Origin: Duganella sp. BJB476
GTDB lineage: Bacteria; Pseudomonadota; Gammaproteobacteria; Burkholderiales; Burkholderiaceae_D
Assembly (NCBI RefSeq): GCF_003416895.1
Contig: NZ_QVIO01000007.1
Coordinates: forward strand, 186,001 to 250,000
DNA: 64,000 nt
Direction of reading: 5' to 3'
The number at the start of each line of letters is the position of its first letter. The first letter of the stretch is position 1. The position numbers were made by a program, and so were the translations under genes. The notes beneath the pieces are model-generated. The model made no database searches. It saw only the letters and a list, made by a program, of their open reading frames with translations, and was not told where the DNA came from. This document shows, piece after piece, positions 55,423 to 64,000 of this stretch.

Positions 55423-56001
55423 TCAGCCTTTGGACAGCGCCTTCAATGCCTGCTTGATGCCGTCCGAAACGCCGCTGCCGGCGGGAACGGTCTTCAATGC
55501 CAGCAAGGCTTCCTTGTCGGAGTAGCCCAGCGCCAGCAGCGCGTTCAGGATGTCGGACTGCGAGTCCGGCACGGCGTGCGCGCCGCCGGCGCCCAGGTCC
55601 GCGCCCAGCTTGCCCTTCAGTTCCAGCAGCAAGCGCTCGGCGGTCTTCTTGCCAATGCCGGGCACCTTGATCAGGCGGCCCGACTCCTGCAAGGTCACCG
55701 CCTGCGCCAGGTCGGCGATCGACATGCCGGACAGGATGGACAGCGCGGTGCGGGCGCCGACGCCGGTGATCTTGATCAACTGGCGGAACACCGCCCGCTC
55801 CTCGGCGTTGCCGAAGCCGAACAGCAGGTGCGCATCCTCGCGGATCGCCTGGTGCGTGAACAGCACCACTTTCTCGCCGACGCCGGGCAGGTTGTAGAAG
55901 GTGCTCATCGGCACATCGACTTCGTAGCCGACGCCGCCGCAGTCAACCAGCAGTTGCGGCGGATTTTTTTCAAGCAGAATACCGGAGAGACGACCGATCA
56001 T
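55423..56001 (-). CDS. ruvA: Holliday junction branch migration protein RuvA
   Basis: 192 aa. OB-fold (MIGRLSGILLEKNPPQLLVD), helix-hairpin-helix repeats (KITGVGARTALSIL; KVPGIGKKTAERLL), and the flexible C-terminal domain III (DILNALLALGYSDKEA). Tetramer that loads RuvB on junctions. 27 bases after ruvC. Confidence 0.96.
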   Translation of the reverse strand: MIGRLSGILLEKNPPQLLVDCGGVGYEVDVPMSTFYNLPGVGEKVVLFTHQAIREDAHLLFGFGNAEERAVFRQLIKITGVGARTALSILSGMSIADLAQAVTLQESGRLIKVPGIGKKTAERLLLELKGKLGADLGAGGAHAVPDSQSDILNALLALGYSDKEALLALKTVPAGSGVSDGIKQALKALSKG

Positions 56002-56028
56002 CGTGTGATTGCCTTTAAAGAGGAGGGT

Positions 56029-56589
56029 TTAGCCGACCAGGCGGCCGTTTTTCATGCGCAGGCCGGCCAGCGGGCCGCGCGCGGCCGTGGTCGTGCCCTG
56101 GCCGGCGCCGTCGATCAGGGTCAGCGTTTCGCGGCTGTGGGCGTGGCAGATGGCGACGCCCAGCGCATCGGCGGCATCGGTGCCGGGCAGGCCAGGCAGC
56201 GACAGCAGCCGCGCCACCATGTCCTGCACCTGCGCCTTGACCGCGCGCCCGGTGCCGACCACCGCCTGCTTGACCTGCGTGGGCGAATACTCGGCCACGC
56301 TCAAATCGGCCGACACCAGCGCGCAGATGGCCGCGCCGCGCGCCTGGCCCAGCAGTAAAGTCGATTGCGGATTGACGTTGACGAACACCTGCTCGATGGC
56401 GGCGTAGTCGGGTTGGTAGGTGCGGGCCACCTCGGCCACGCCGTCCAGGATCACCTTGAGACGGGTGGGCAGGTCCCCCTCGCCACTCTTGATGGTGCCG
56501 GAAGCGATGTAGCGCAGCTTGGCGCCCTGCTTGTGGATGACGCCAAAGCCGGTCGTGCGCAAGCCGGGGTCGATGCCGAGAATAATCAT
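56029..56589 (-). CDS. ruvC: Crossover junction endodeoxyribonuclease RuvC
   Basis: 186 aa from ATG 56589. Resolves Holliday junctions. RNase H-like acidic residues: Asp7 in GIDPG, Glu in AAIEQVFVN, and Asp in DAADALGVAICH. The frame runs on to 56661 without a plausible start. A strong terminator upstream ends purH, so ruvC must have its own promoter in the 56590-56630 gap. Confidence 0.96.
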   Translation of the reverse strand: MIILGIDPGLRTTGFGVIHKQGAKLRYIASGTIKSGEGDLPTRLKVILDGVAEVARTYQPDYAAIEQVFVNVNPQSTLLLGQARGAAICALVSADLSVAEYSPTQVKQAVVGTGRAVKAQVQDMVARLLSLPGLPGTDAADALGVAICHAHSRETLTLIDGAGQGTTTAARGPLAGLRMKNGRLVG

Positions 56590-56623
56590 TCCCAGATTGT
56601 AACCGGGAACATTGAATGCTGTA

Positions 56624-56664
56624 TATAAAAACAGTGCGGCGGATCCACAGATCCGCCGCACTGT
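56624..56664 (-). terminator. Strong rho-independent terminator of purH
   Basis: On the minus strand, 15-base perfect arms (56664-56650 and 56645-56631) around a 4-base loop, directly followed by TTTTATA. Begins 16 bases after the purH stop. Separates the dusB-fis-purH unit from ruvCAB. Confidence 0.92.
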
Positions 56665-56680
56665 ACAAGCTACTTAGGTC

Positions 56681-58267
56681 TTAATGGCGGAAGTGACGGG
56701 TGCCGGTGTACAGCATGACGACGCCACGCTCGTCGGCCGCGTCGATCACTTCCTGGTCGCGCATCGAGCCACCCGGATGGATCACGCAGGTCGCGCCTGC
56801 ATCAACCACCACGTCCAGGCCGTCGCGGAACGGGAAGAACGCGTCCGACGCCACAACCGAACCGGTCAGCGACAGGCCGGCGTTCTGCGCCTTGATCGAG
56901 GCGATGCGGGCCGAGTCGATACGGCTCATCTGGCCGGCGCCCACGCCCAAGGTCATGTTGTTACCGCAGAAGACGATGGCGTTGGACTTGACGTACTTGG
57001 CCACGCGCCAGGCGAACATCATGTCCTGCAGCTGTTGCTGGGTAGGCTGCAGCTTGCTGACCACTTTCAGGTCGCCGATCAGCACGTTCTTGGAGTCGGC
57101 CGACTGCACCAGCAAACCACCACCGACGCGCTTGAAGTCCATGGCGTTGACGCCGTTACCCAGCGGGATTTCCAGCAGGCGCACGTTCTGCTTGGCCGAC
57201 AGGATCTGCTTGGCTTCAGCGGTGAAGGTCGGCGCGATCAGCACTTCGACGAACAGCTTGGCCAGTTCGGTCGCGGCAGCGGCGTCCACTTCGACGTTGA
57301 AGGCGATGATGCCGCCGAACGCCGACGTAGGATCGGTCTGCAGCGCGCGCTTGTACGCGTCGACAGCATTGGCGCCCAGCGCCACGCCGCACGGATTGGC
57401 GTGCTTGACGATCACGCAAGCGGCGCTCTGGTCGAAGCTGCCCATGCTCTTCACGCATTCCCATGCGGCGTCCGCATCGGCGATGTTGTTGAACGACAGT
57501 TCCTTGCCTTGCAGCTGGCGATAGTTGGCCAGCGCGCCTTCGGTCGAGGTGACGTCGCGATAGAACGCGGCCGACTGGTGCGGGTTTTCGCCGTAGCGCA
57601 TGTCCTGCACTTTTTCAAACGCCACGTTCAGCGTCTTCGGATAGGTGTTTCGGCTGGCGTGGGCGCGGCTGGCGTCCAGGCTGGTCAGGTAGTTGGCGAT
57701 GGCGCCGTCGTACTGCGCGGTGTGCGCGTAGACCTTGGTGGCCAGCGTGAAGCGGGTGTCGTAGCTAACGTAGCCGGGAGCGTTGTCGCTGGCCTTCATT
57801 TCCGCCAGCACCACGCCGTAGTCGGCCGGGTCGCAGATGACGACCACGTCCTTGTGGTTCTTGGCGGAGGAACGCAGCATGGCCGGGCCGCCGATGTCGA
57901 TGTTCTCGATCGCGTCTTCCAGCGTGCAGCTGTCCTTGGCCACGGTGGCCTGGAACGGGTACAGGTTGACCACCACCATGTCGATGGTCGGGATGTCGTG
58001 CTCAGCCAGCTTGGCCATGTGCTCAGGGAAATCGCGACGGGCCAGGATGCCGCCGTGCACTTTCGGGTGCAGCGTCTTGACGCGGCCATCGAGCATCTCC
58101 GGGAAGCCGGTGTAGTCGGCCACTTCGGTCACGGCCACGCCGTTGTCGGCCAGCAGTTTGGCGGTGCCGCCGGTCGACAGGATGTTGACGCCCATGGCGG
58201 ACAGCGCGCGAGCGAAGTCCAGCACACCGGTTTTGTCGGAGACGGAGATGAGAGCTTGTTTAATCAT
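56681..58267 (-). CDS. purH: Bifunctional AICAR formyltransferase / IMP cyclohydrolase
   Basis: 528 aa. Performs the last two steps of IMP synthesis. The N-terminal MGS-like cyclohydrolase (ALISVSDKTGVLDFARAL; GRVKTLHPKVHGG) and the C-terminal transformylase with the KH pair in VIVKHANPCG are complete. Third gene of dusB-fis-purH, a typical betaproteobacterial order. Ends at a strong terminator. Confidence 0.97.
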   Translation of the reverse strand: MIKQALISVSDKTGVLDFARALSAMGVNILSTGGTAKLLADNGVAVTEVADYTGFPEMLDGRVKTLHPKVHGGILARRDFPEHMAKLAEHDIPTIDMVVVNLYPFQATVAKDSCTLEDAIENIDIGGPAMLRSSAKNHKDVVVICDPADYGVVLAEMKASDNAPGYVSYDTRFTLATKVYAHTAQYDGAIANYLTSLDASRAHASRNTYPKTLNVAFEKVQDMRYGENPHQSAAFYRDVTSTEGALANYRQLQGKELSFNNIADADAAWECVKSMGSFDQSAACVIVKHANPCGVALGANAVDAYKRALQTDPTSAFGGIIAFNVEVDAAAATELAKLFVEVLIAPTFTAEAKQILSAKQNVRLLEIPLGNGVNAMDFKRVGGGLLVQSADSKNVLIGDLKVVSKLQPTQQQLQDMMFAWRVAKYVKSNAIVFCGNNMTLGVGAGQMSRIDSARIASIKAQNAGLSLTGSVVASDAFFPFRDGLDVVVDAGATCVIHPGGSMRDQEVIDAADERGVVMLYTGTRHFRH

Positions 58268-58375
58268 GGCTTGAGAGGGGCTAGTGGTTGAATATGAAGA
58301 GGATGACGTATTCGGTATTGCGGGTGCGGCAACAGCGGCCGTCCCCAGCCACTCATGCCGGAAAAACGCGCGCTG

Positions 58376-58609
58376 TTACAGCAGGCCGTGTTCTTGCAGT
58401 TTTTTGCGCAAGGTGTTGCGGTTGATGCCCAGCATCTGCGCGGCATGCGACTGGTTGCCGTCGGCGCGCGTCATGACCACTTCCAGGATCGGTTTTTCCA
58501 CGGTCAGCACGACCATGTCGTAGATATTCGATGCCTGCTGCTCGCCCAGGTCGTTGAAGTAATCTTCAAGGCTCTTCTGGACTACTTCCTGGATGCTTTC
58601 TTTGCTCAT
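58376..58609 (-). CDS. fis: DNA-binding nucleoid protein Fis
   Basis: 77 aa, short form lacking part of the N-terminal hairpin of enterobacterial Fis (98 aa), as usual in betaproteobacteria. The C-terminal HTH (NQSHAAQMLGINRNTLRKKLQEHGL) is clear. Lies between dusB (106-base gap) and purH (108-base gap), the classic dusB-fis pairing. Controls nucleoid structure and many promoters. Confidence 0.95.
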   Translation of the reverse strand: MSKESIQEVVQKSLEDYFNDLGEQQASNIYDMVVLTVEKPILEVVMTRADGNQSHAAQMLGINRNTLRKKLQEHGLL

Positions 58610-58715
58610 TTTATATCGTTCGCTTTTAATCTGTTGACGCTGGTAAATCGCTGCGGGGCTTGTGACCCTGGCGCCTACCCTTCTGATCCGACTTTTTTAG
58701 GCTCTCTACGCCGTC

Positions 58716-59732
58716 TTACGCTGCTTCCAATTCCTCGGGGAGGCGGTATTGTAACCGCTCGCCGTAACTCCACTGGGATTCGAAAAATTGATCGACGGCA
58801 ATCAGTTGTTCTTCGGTGGACTCCAGCAGGTTCATTTTCTGGCGGAATTCCTCGCCGCCTTGCAGGTCGCGCACATACCAGCCTATGTGTTTGCGCGCGG
58901 TGCGCACGCCCAGGTAGTCGCCGTAGAAGGCGTAGTGGGCGCGCAGGTGCTCATCCATCAGCGCGCGCACTTCGTCCACATACGGCGCCGGCAGATGGGT
59001 GCCGGTGCGCAGGTAATGGTCGATCTCGCGGAAAATCCACGGACGGCCCTGGGCGGCGCGGCCGACCATGACGGCGTCGGCGCCGGTGTAGTCGAGCACG
59101 AACCTGGCCTTCTCCGGCGTGGTGATGTCGCCATTGGCCACCACCGGAATGGCAACCGAGCGCTTGACCGCCGCGATGGTGTCGTACTCGGCGTCGCCGG
59201 TGTAGCCGTCGGCGCGGGTGCGGCCGTGCAGGGTCAGCATGGCGATGCCGGCGTCCTCGGCGATGCGCGCGATGTTCAGCGCGTTTTTATTGGAGCGGTT
59301 CCAGCCGGTGCGGAATTTCAGCGTGACGGGCACGTCGACCGCGCCGACCACGGCGTCGAGGATTTGCTTGACCAGCAGCTCGTCCTGCAACAGGGCCGAA
59401 CCGCACCAGGCGTTGCAGACCTTCTTGACCGGGCAACCCATGTTGATGTCGATGATCTGGGCGCCGCGCTCGACGTTGAAGCGGGCGCAATCGGCCAGGT
59501 CCTTGGGATCGGCGCCGGCGATCTGCACCGCTTTCGGCTCCATCTCGCCGGTGTGGTCGGTACGGCGCGAGCTTTTTTCGGTCGCCCACAAGCGCGGATT
59601 CGAGGCCGCCATTTCGGACACCGCATAGCCTGCTCCGAGCTGTTTGCACAGCTGGCGGAAGGGGCGATCGGTGACGCCGGCCATGGGGGCGACGAAAACG
59701 TTGTTGCGCAGTAAATGAGGGCCGATTTGCAC
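58716..59732 (-). CDS. dusB: tRNA-dihydrouridine synthase B
   Basis: 338 aa. Flavin enzyme that reduces uridine in the tRNA D-loop. The start NVFVAPMAGVTDRPFR and the catalytic Cys region GCPVKKVCNAWCGSALL are clear, followed by MLTLHGRTRADGYTGDAEY. First gene of dusB-fis-purH. Confidence 0.96.
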   Translation of the reverse strand: MQIGPHLLRNNVFVAPMAGVTDRPFRQLCKQLGAGYAVSEMAASNPRLWATEKSSRRTDHTGEMEPKAVQIAGADPKDLADCARFNVERGAQIIDINMGCPVKKVCNAWCGSALLQDELLVKQILDAVVGAVDVPVTLKFRTGWNRSNKNALNIARIAEDAGIAMLTLHGRTRADGYTGDAEYDTIAAVKRSVAIPVVANGDITTPEKARFVLDYTGADAVMVGRAAQGRPWIFREIDHYLRTGTHLPAPYVDEVRALMDEHLRAHYAFYGDYLGVRTARKHIGWYVRDLQGGEEFRQKMNLLESTEEQLIAVDQFFESQWSYGERLQYRLPEELEAA

Positions 59733-59878
59733 TGGCGATACCTGAACGGGAAGAAGGAACCCTCTATTTTAACCGAAGGGGTGCTCAAATAATAAGCACT
59801 ATTTTTTATGTATTCGGCAAATGTGCAGCCTTGCCGTTATGAGCGAACATTTCCATGCATAAACTATAAGCACGGTCG

Positions 59879-60529
59879 TCAGATAATATCGTCCATCGCG
59901 GCCAGGCTCAGGTGATCGACTTCGCCCCAGCTGGTGAGTGCCAACTTACCGTCGGCCCAAGTGAAACGGTTGATGCTGGCGTTCTTGACCTGGAAGTCGC
60001 GCGGGCTGTCGAGCGACATGCCGACCGCCTCGCGGTAGGCGCACTCCAGCACGCCGCCGTGGGCGACGATGGCGATGGTGCGGCCGGGGTGGCGCTGCGC
60101 CCACTCGGCGATGCCGTCGGTCGAACGCTGGTAGAACTGGCGGAAGCTTTCCGCTTCCCGTACACCGGGCGGCATCACGGCGTCGATATCGCGCGCCTGC
60201 CACAGCGCGTACTCGGCCGGGTATTGCTGCTCGATCTCGGCGTACAGCATGCCCTCGAACACACCGTAGCAGCGCTCGCGCAGTTGGTCGTCGGTTTGCA
60301 CCTCCAGGCCGTCGTACTGGTCGGCCACGGCTTGCGCCGTCTGCATCGCGCGTTGCAGGTCGCTGGAGACCAGCACATCCACCTGCTCGGCGGCCAGCGC
60401 CTGCGCCAGCGCGCCGGCCTGGCGGGCGCCCTCCTCATTCAACGGAATATCGGTATGGCCTTGCAGGCGGCGCACGGCGTTCCAGGAAGTCTCGCCGTGG
60501 CGGATCAGCAAAATAGTGGTGTTCTTCAT
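59879..60529 (-). CDS. Histidine phosphatase family protein (phosphoglycerate-mutase-like)
   Basis: 216 aa. The phosphohistidine motif LIRHGETSWN is near residue 8, the second His in AIVAHGGVLE. This cytoplasmic branch includes GpmB and CobC-type enzymes; the substrate cannot be named. Overlaps the upstream PEBP gene by 4 bases and is the last gene of tyrS-dtd-PEBP-phosphatase. Confidence 0.9.
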   Translation of the reverse strand: MKNTTILLIRHGETSWNAVRRLQGHTDIPLNEEGARQAGALAQALAAEQVDVLVSSDLQRAMQTAQAVADQYDGLEVQTDDQLRERCYGVFEGMLYAEIEQQYPAEYALWQARDIDAVMPPGVREAESFRQFYQRSTDGIAEWAQRHPGRTIAIVAHGGVLECAYREAVGMSLDSPRDFQVKNASINRFTWADGKLALTSWGEVDHLSLAAMDDII

Positions 60530-61194
60530 GCAATCTTTTTTCTGGACCGGCGCGCCTGGGCGGCCAGGGCCGGGTTCAGGGTGTAGGTGCCGATCAATTG
60601 GGCTTCGTCGATGATGTGGCCGTGCAGGGCGTTGAGCAGGTCGGCGCAGCTGAAGCGCCCTTCCAGTTCCAGGCGCGGGGTATCCAGCGCATAGAGTCGG
60701 AAAATATAGTGGTGCACGCGCTCATCGTTAAACGGCGGACAGGGGCCATCATACCCGTAATAGTCGCCGGCCATGGCCGGGTCGGCCGAAAACCAGCCGC
60801 TGTAGTCGTTCACGCCCTGGCGCAGCGTCAGGCCGTCCAGAGCCACGTCCGGGCCGGGCTTGCCGTGCGCGGTCACGCCGCGCGCCAGCGCGCCTTCCGC
60901 GATCGCTTGCAGGCTGACCGGGATGTCGACCAGGCTCCAGTGGAAGAAATCGCCGCGCGGCTGGCTGTCCGGCAGCGAGCAGCCGGCGCGGTTGACGTTG
61001 CTGGCGTCCTGCGGCGCGTCGCCGTCGATGCACAGCAGCGCCAGCGACTCGGTGCCGGCCGGCACGTCGCGCCATGCCAGATGCGGATTGCGGTTGGCGG
61101 ACAGGACAACTTGCCCGTCCGCGTCCAGCTTGCCAAAGGCGTAGTCAGCAGGAATGACGCCGCCATCGCGAAAGCTGTCGCTCGAAAGTTTCAT
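60526..61194 (-). CDS. YbhB/YbcL-type PEBP (Raf kinase inhibitor-like) protein
   Basis: 222 aa, no signal. The ligand-pocket blocks LLCIDGDAPQDASN, FFHWSLVDIP and YYGYDGPCPPFNDERVHHYIF are those of phosphatidylethanolamine-binding proteins. Role in bacteria unclear. The C-terminal tail ends in RRSRKK. 22 bases after dtd. Confidence 0.92.
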   Translation of the reverse strand: MKLSSDSFRDGGVIPADYAFGKLDADGQVVLSANRNPHLAWRDVPAGTESLALLCIDGDAPQDASNVNRAGCSLPDSQPRGDFFHWSLVDIPVSLQAIAEGALARGVTAHGKPGPDVALDGLTLRQGVNDYSGWFSADPAMAGDYYGYDGPCPPFNDERVHHYIFRLYALDTPRLELEGRFSCADLLNALHGHIIDEAQLIGTYTLNPALAAQARRSRKKIA

Positions 61195-61216
61195 GCTCGT
61201 CTCCCAACCGCCTGTT

Positions 61217-61663
61217 TTATTTTGCGTTTGTTTGCAGCCAGAACGTCACCGGACCGTCGTTGGTCAAGCTGACCTTCATATCCGCGCCAAACTGGCCGGT
61301 TTCCACTACTTTATGCTTTTGGCGGGCCTGTTCAACAAAATAATTGAACAGGCGCAGACCGTCGGCCGGCGCCGCGGCCGGCGTGAACGAAGGCCGCGTG
61401 CCGGATTTGGTGTCTGCCGCCAGCGTGAACTGCGGCACCAGCAACAGGCCGCCCTCCACGTCGGTGACGCTGCGGTTCATCTTGCCGGCCTCGTCGGCGA
61501 ACACCCGGTAGCCCAGCAATTTGGTCAGCAGCGCATCGGCTTCCTTCTCGGTATCGCCGCGTTCGGCGCACACCAGCACCATCAGGCCGGCGTCGATGGC
61601 GCCGACGGTGGCGCCGTCGACCACCACGCTGGCGCCGCTGACGCGTTGCAGCAGCCCTATCAT
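61217..61663 (-). CDS. dtd: D-aminoacyl-tRNA deacylase
   Basis: 148 aa from ATG 61663, which overlaps the tyrS stop by 4 bases. It removes D-amino acids (notably D-Tyr) from tRNA, fitting its place after tyrS. The family blocks are GLLLVPQFTLAADT (active-site SQFTL becomes PQFTL here) and, near the C-terminus, SLTNDGPVTFWL, whose usual NxGPVT appears as NDGPVT. Complete length. Confidence 0.94.
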   Translation of the reverse strand: MIGLLQRVSGASVVVDGATVGAIDAGLMVLVCAERGDTEKEADALLTKLLGYRVFADEAGKMNRSVTDVEGGLLLVPQFTLAADTKSGTRPSFTPAAAPADGLRLFNYFVEQARQKHKVVETGQFGADMKVSLTNDGPVTFWLQTNAK

Positions 61664-62913
61664 GCCGTCAGCGTGACGCGCGCGAACTTGCGCTTGCCCA
61701 CTTGCAGCACGAAGGTGCCGGCCTCGATCTTGACCGTTTTGTCGCTGACCACGGTGCCGTCGATGCGCACGCCGCCCTGCTCGATCATGCGGCCCGCTTC
61801 CGACACCGAGGCGCACAGGTTGGCCGATTTCAGCAGTTGCTGGATGCCGGCCGGCGCGCCCGGCAGCGTGATTTCCGCCACGTCGTCCGGAATGCCGCCC
61901 TTGGAGCGGTTGACGAAGTCGTTCAGCGCCTCTTCCGCCGCAGCCTGCGAATGGAAACGGGCGACGATTTCCTGCGCCAGCGCCACTTTGGCGTCGCGCG
62001 GGTTGGCGCCGCCGTCGACGGTGGCTTTCAGCGCGGCCAGGTCGGCGAGCGAGCGGAACGACAGCAGTTCGTAATATTTCCACATCATCACGTCGGAAAT
62101 ACTCATGATCTTGGCGAACATGGTGTTGGCCGGTTCGGTGATGCCGATGTAGTTGTTCTTCGACTTGGACATCTTGTCGACGCCGTCCAGGCCTTCCAGC
62201 AGTGGCATGGTCAAGATGCACTGCGGTTCCTGGTCGTAGTCCTTCTGCAGCTCGCGGCCAACAAGCAAGTTAAATTTCTGGTCTGTTCCACCTAGCTCAA
62301 GGTCTGCCTTCAAAGCGACCGAATCGTAGCCTTGCATCAATGGATAAAGGAACTCATGGACAGCGATCGGAGTCCCACTCTTGAAGCGCTTGCTGAAATC
62401 GTCGCGCTCCATCATGCGGGCAACGGTGTAATGCGAGGCCAGCTTGATCAGGCCGCGCGCGCCCAGCGGATCGCACCATTCGGAGTTATAGCGGATTTCG
62501 GTCTTGGCCGGGTCCAGCACCAGCGAGGCCTGCTTGAAGTAGGTCATGGCGTTTTGCTCGACCTGCTCGCGCGTCAGCGGCGGACGGGTGGCGTTGCGGC
62601 CGGACGGGTCGCCGATCATCGACGTGAAATCGCCGATCAGGAAGATCACCTGATGGCCCAGGTCTTGCAGCTGGCGCATCTTGTTCAGCACAACGGTGTG
62701 GCCAAGGTGCAGGTCAGGTGCGGTAGGATCCAGGCCGAGCTTGATGCGCAGCGGCACGCCGCTTTGTTCGGAGCGCGCCAGCTTTTGCGCGAACTCGCTT
62801 TCAATCAGCAGCTCGTCGACACCGCGCTTGGTGATGGCGAGGGCCTCCAGGACGCTGTCGGTCAACGGCAGTACTTTAGAGGGGGCCGGCGATGTCGAAG
62901 AAGAGGTAGTCAT
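61660..62913 (-). CDS. tyrS: Tyrosine--tRNA ligase
   Basis: 417 aa. Class I synthetase of the TyrRS group with HLGH at residues 69-72 and KMSKS in GVDKMSKSKNN. A C-terminal S4 RNA-binding domain (VSEAGRMIEQGGVRIDGTVV) closes the protein. Heads the operon tyrS-dtd-PEBP-phosphatase and is divergent from the M23 peptidase gene. Confidence 0.96.
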   Translation of the reverse strand: MTTSSSTSPAPSKVLPLTDSVLEALAITKRGVDELLIESEFAQKLARSEQSGVPLRIKLGLDPTAPDLHLGHTVVLNKMRQLQDLGHQVIFLIGDFTSMIGDPSGRNATRPPLTREQVEQNAMTYFKQASLVLDPAKTEIRYNSEWCDPLGARGLIKLASHYTVARMMERDDFSKRFKSGTPIAVHEFLYPLMQGYDSVALKADLELGGTDQKFNLLVGRELQKDYDQEPQCILTMPLLEGLDGVDKMSKSKNNYIGITEPANTMFAKIMSISDVMMWKYYELLSFRSLADLAALKATVDGGANPRDAKVALAQEIVARFHSQAAAEEALNDFVNRSKGGIPDDVAEITLPGAPAGIQQLLKSANLCASVSEAGRMIEQGGVRIDGTVVSDKTVKIEAGTFVLQVGKRKFARVTLTA

Positions 62914-63070
62914 AGTTTTTTGCGGTATTTTTCAGAAAAAGGTAGGCAGCTTCAGGAGTTTGTTATAATCCTCGATCCATCAATCTTGCCGTACGAAAAC
63001 GAACTTTAATAACAATTAGAAGAAATAAAACGTTCCTGAATAGTTCAAGCGGCAAATTTTAACTGATTGC

Positions 63071-64000
63071 ATGAACCAAATACATAAATTCACGAGCTCA
63101 CGCTTGTTCAGTCTGCTAGGTTCTACGCGCAAGGCGCGCATCATCAGCGCGTCTGCATTGTTTCTCGCAGTGTGTGCTTTCGGTGCCGCCGGCGTAGCTC
63201 CGCTCGCCCCTGACGCGTCCGACCTGCCGGTCAAATCGGTGCAGGAATCGGTCGCACTGCCGGATCTCAGCTCGCAGATCTCCGCGCTGGAACAGCAATC
63301 CTCCAACGAACACTTCGTCCACGAAGAAAAAATCCGCGCCGGCGATACGCTGGCCGCGCTGTTGACCCGTCTCGGCATCGACGATGAAGCGGCCGAGAAC
63401 TTTATCAAAAAAGATAAGGTTGCGAAAGGCGTGATGCAGCTCAAGACCGGCAAGCGCGTACAGGCGCAGACCGACGACGAGGGCAATCTGCAATGGCTGC
63501 GCGCCGTGGTGGTGGATGGCAAGGACAATCCGGTCAAGAACATCAAGGTCACCCGCAAGGGCGACGGCTTTGTCGCGGAAGAAGAAGCGGCCAAGCTGGA
63601 ACGCCGCGTGGAAATGCATGCGCGTACCATCAGCTCGACGCTGTATGCGGCGACCGATTCGAGCGAAGACGGCGCCAAGCTGCCGGACACCATCGTCAAG
63701 CAGATCGTCGAGATGTTCTCGACCAGCATCGACTTCCGCGGCGACCTGAAGCGCGGCGACCATTTTAATGTGGTCTACGAAACGTTCTGGCAGGATGGCG
63801 AGTTTGTGCGAGCGGGCCGTATTCTGGCCGGCGAGTTCACCAACAAGGGCACGACGTATCAGTCGGTCTGGTTCGAAGATCCACAAAGCAAGCAGGGCGG
63901 CGGTTACTACAGCTTCGACGGCAAGTCCCTCAAGAAAGCCTTCCTCAAATCCCCGGTTGAATTCTCCCGTATTTCCTCAGGCTTCGCGATGCGCGTGCAT
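63071..64000 (+). CDS. M23-family (MepM-like) murein peptidase, 3' end missing
   Basis: Open from ATG 63071 to the window end, 310 codons. A hydrophobic segment at about residues 27-48 anchors or exports it. A coiled coil and an OapA/LysM-like region (IRAGDTLAALLTRLGI) follow, then the start of the M23 domain: the final residues SRISSGFAMRVH are the zinc-binding entry motif whose full form continues with PI. So the catalytic core lies past the window. Cuts peptidoglycan cross-links. Divergent from tyrS. Confidence 0.9.
   Translation, partial: MNQIHKFTSSRLFSLLGSTRKARIISASALFLAVCAFGAAGVAPLAPDASDLPVKSVQESVALPDLSSQISALEQQSSNEHFVHEEKIRAGDTLAALLTRLGIDDEAAENFIKKDKVAKGVMQLKTGKRVQAQTDDEGNLQWLRAVVVDGKDNPVKNIKVTRKGDGFVAEEEAAKLERRVEMHARTISSTLYAATDSSEDGAKLPDTIVKQIVEMFSTSIDFRGDLKRGDHFNVVYETFWQDGEFVRAGRILAGEFTNKGTTYQSVWFEDPQSKQGGGYYSFDGKSLKKAFLKSPVEFSRISSGFAMRVH

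Overview
The window is high-GC chromosomal DNA of a betaproteobacterium, most likely an Oxalobacteraceae member close to Massilia, Duganella or Janthinobacterium. This rests on several gene orders as I remember them in that group: polA-DUF2782-thrB-BPSS1780-type membrane protein, dusB-fis-purH-ruvC-ruvA-ruvB, and tyrS divergent from an M23 peptidase. A PEP-CTERM protein and dispersed long palindromes fit the same group. No rRNA, tRNA, CRISPR array, prophage or transposase was seen. Both edges cut a gene: a c-di-GMP enzyme on the left and an M23 peptidase on the right.

Region by region: 1-6.2 kb holds a GGDEF/EAL protein that converges on the glycolate oxidase operon glcDEF. 6.3-8.2 kb has a SUFU-like protein, a PduO-type cobalamin adenosyltransferase and an M48 lipoprotein. 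8.3-11.4 kb is the isoprenoid operon xseB-ispA-dxs. 11.7-14.7 kb carries a Rieske oxygenase, an EamA transporter and a sulfurtransferase. 14.7-17.1 kb has a ParE-type toxin-antitoxin pair, a ZIP transporter that appears to start at ATC, and a Tat-exported dienelactone hydrolase. 17.1-25.8 kb holds polA, thrB, an acyltransferase and uvrD. 25.9-31.1 kb holds an M56 sensor-protease without a BlaI partner, a small secreted peptide, glutathione-dependent formaldehyde dehydrogenase and two orphan response regulators. 31.2-35.9 kb is a TPP-riboswitch-controlled thiCSGDE operon. 36-38.9 kb holds a sterol-desaturase/TetR pair, hicAB and a dienoyl-CoA isomerase. 39-48.4 kb holds an M28 peptidase, valS, an Lrp regulator, an FAD oxidoreductase and a hydroxyaspartate/OCD/YheO-type amino-acid operon. 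48.5-53 kb encodes envelope and surface proteins, including an Ig-like/DUF3494 ice-binding-type lipoprotein followed by an OmpA protein. 53-59.7 kb is the ruv/purH/fis/dusB block. 59.9-64 kb is the tyrS-dtd operon and the M23 peptidase.

Most of this is housekeeping. The most unusual signals are: (1) a 96-nt palindrome with perfect 45-nt arms between the M56 gene and the uvrD start codon, with a related copy inside the thiamine operon between thiS and thiG; (2) a ZIP transporter gene whose correct N-terminus requires an ATC start codon behind a good Shine-Dalgarno site; (3) a low-GC two-gene insert between ruvA and ruvB holding a phosphoribosyltransferase that seems to have lost its PRPP loop; (4) a 38-bp imperfect palindrome over the start codon of a YheO/DauR-like regulator; (5) a hairpin that hides the thiC ribosome binding site downstream of the TPP aptamer. 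I found no clearly new defence or biosynthetic system.
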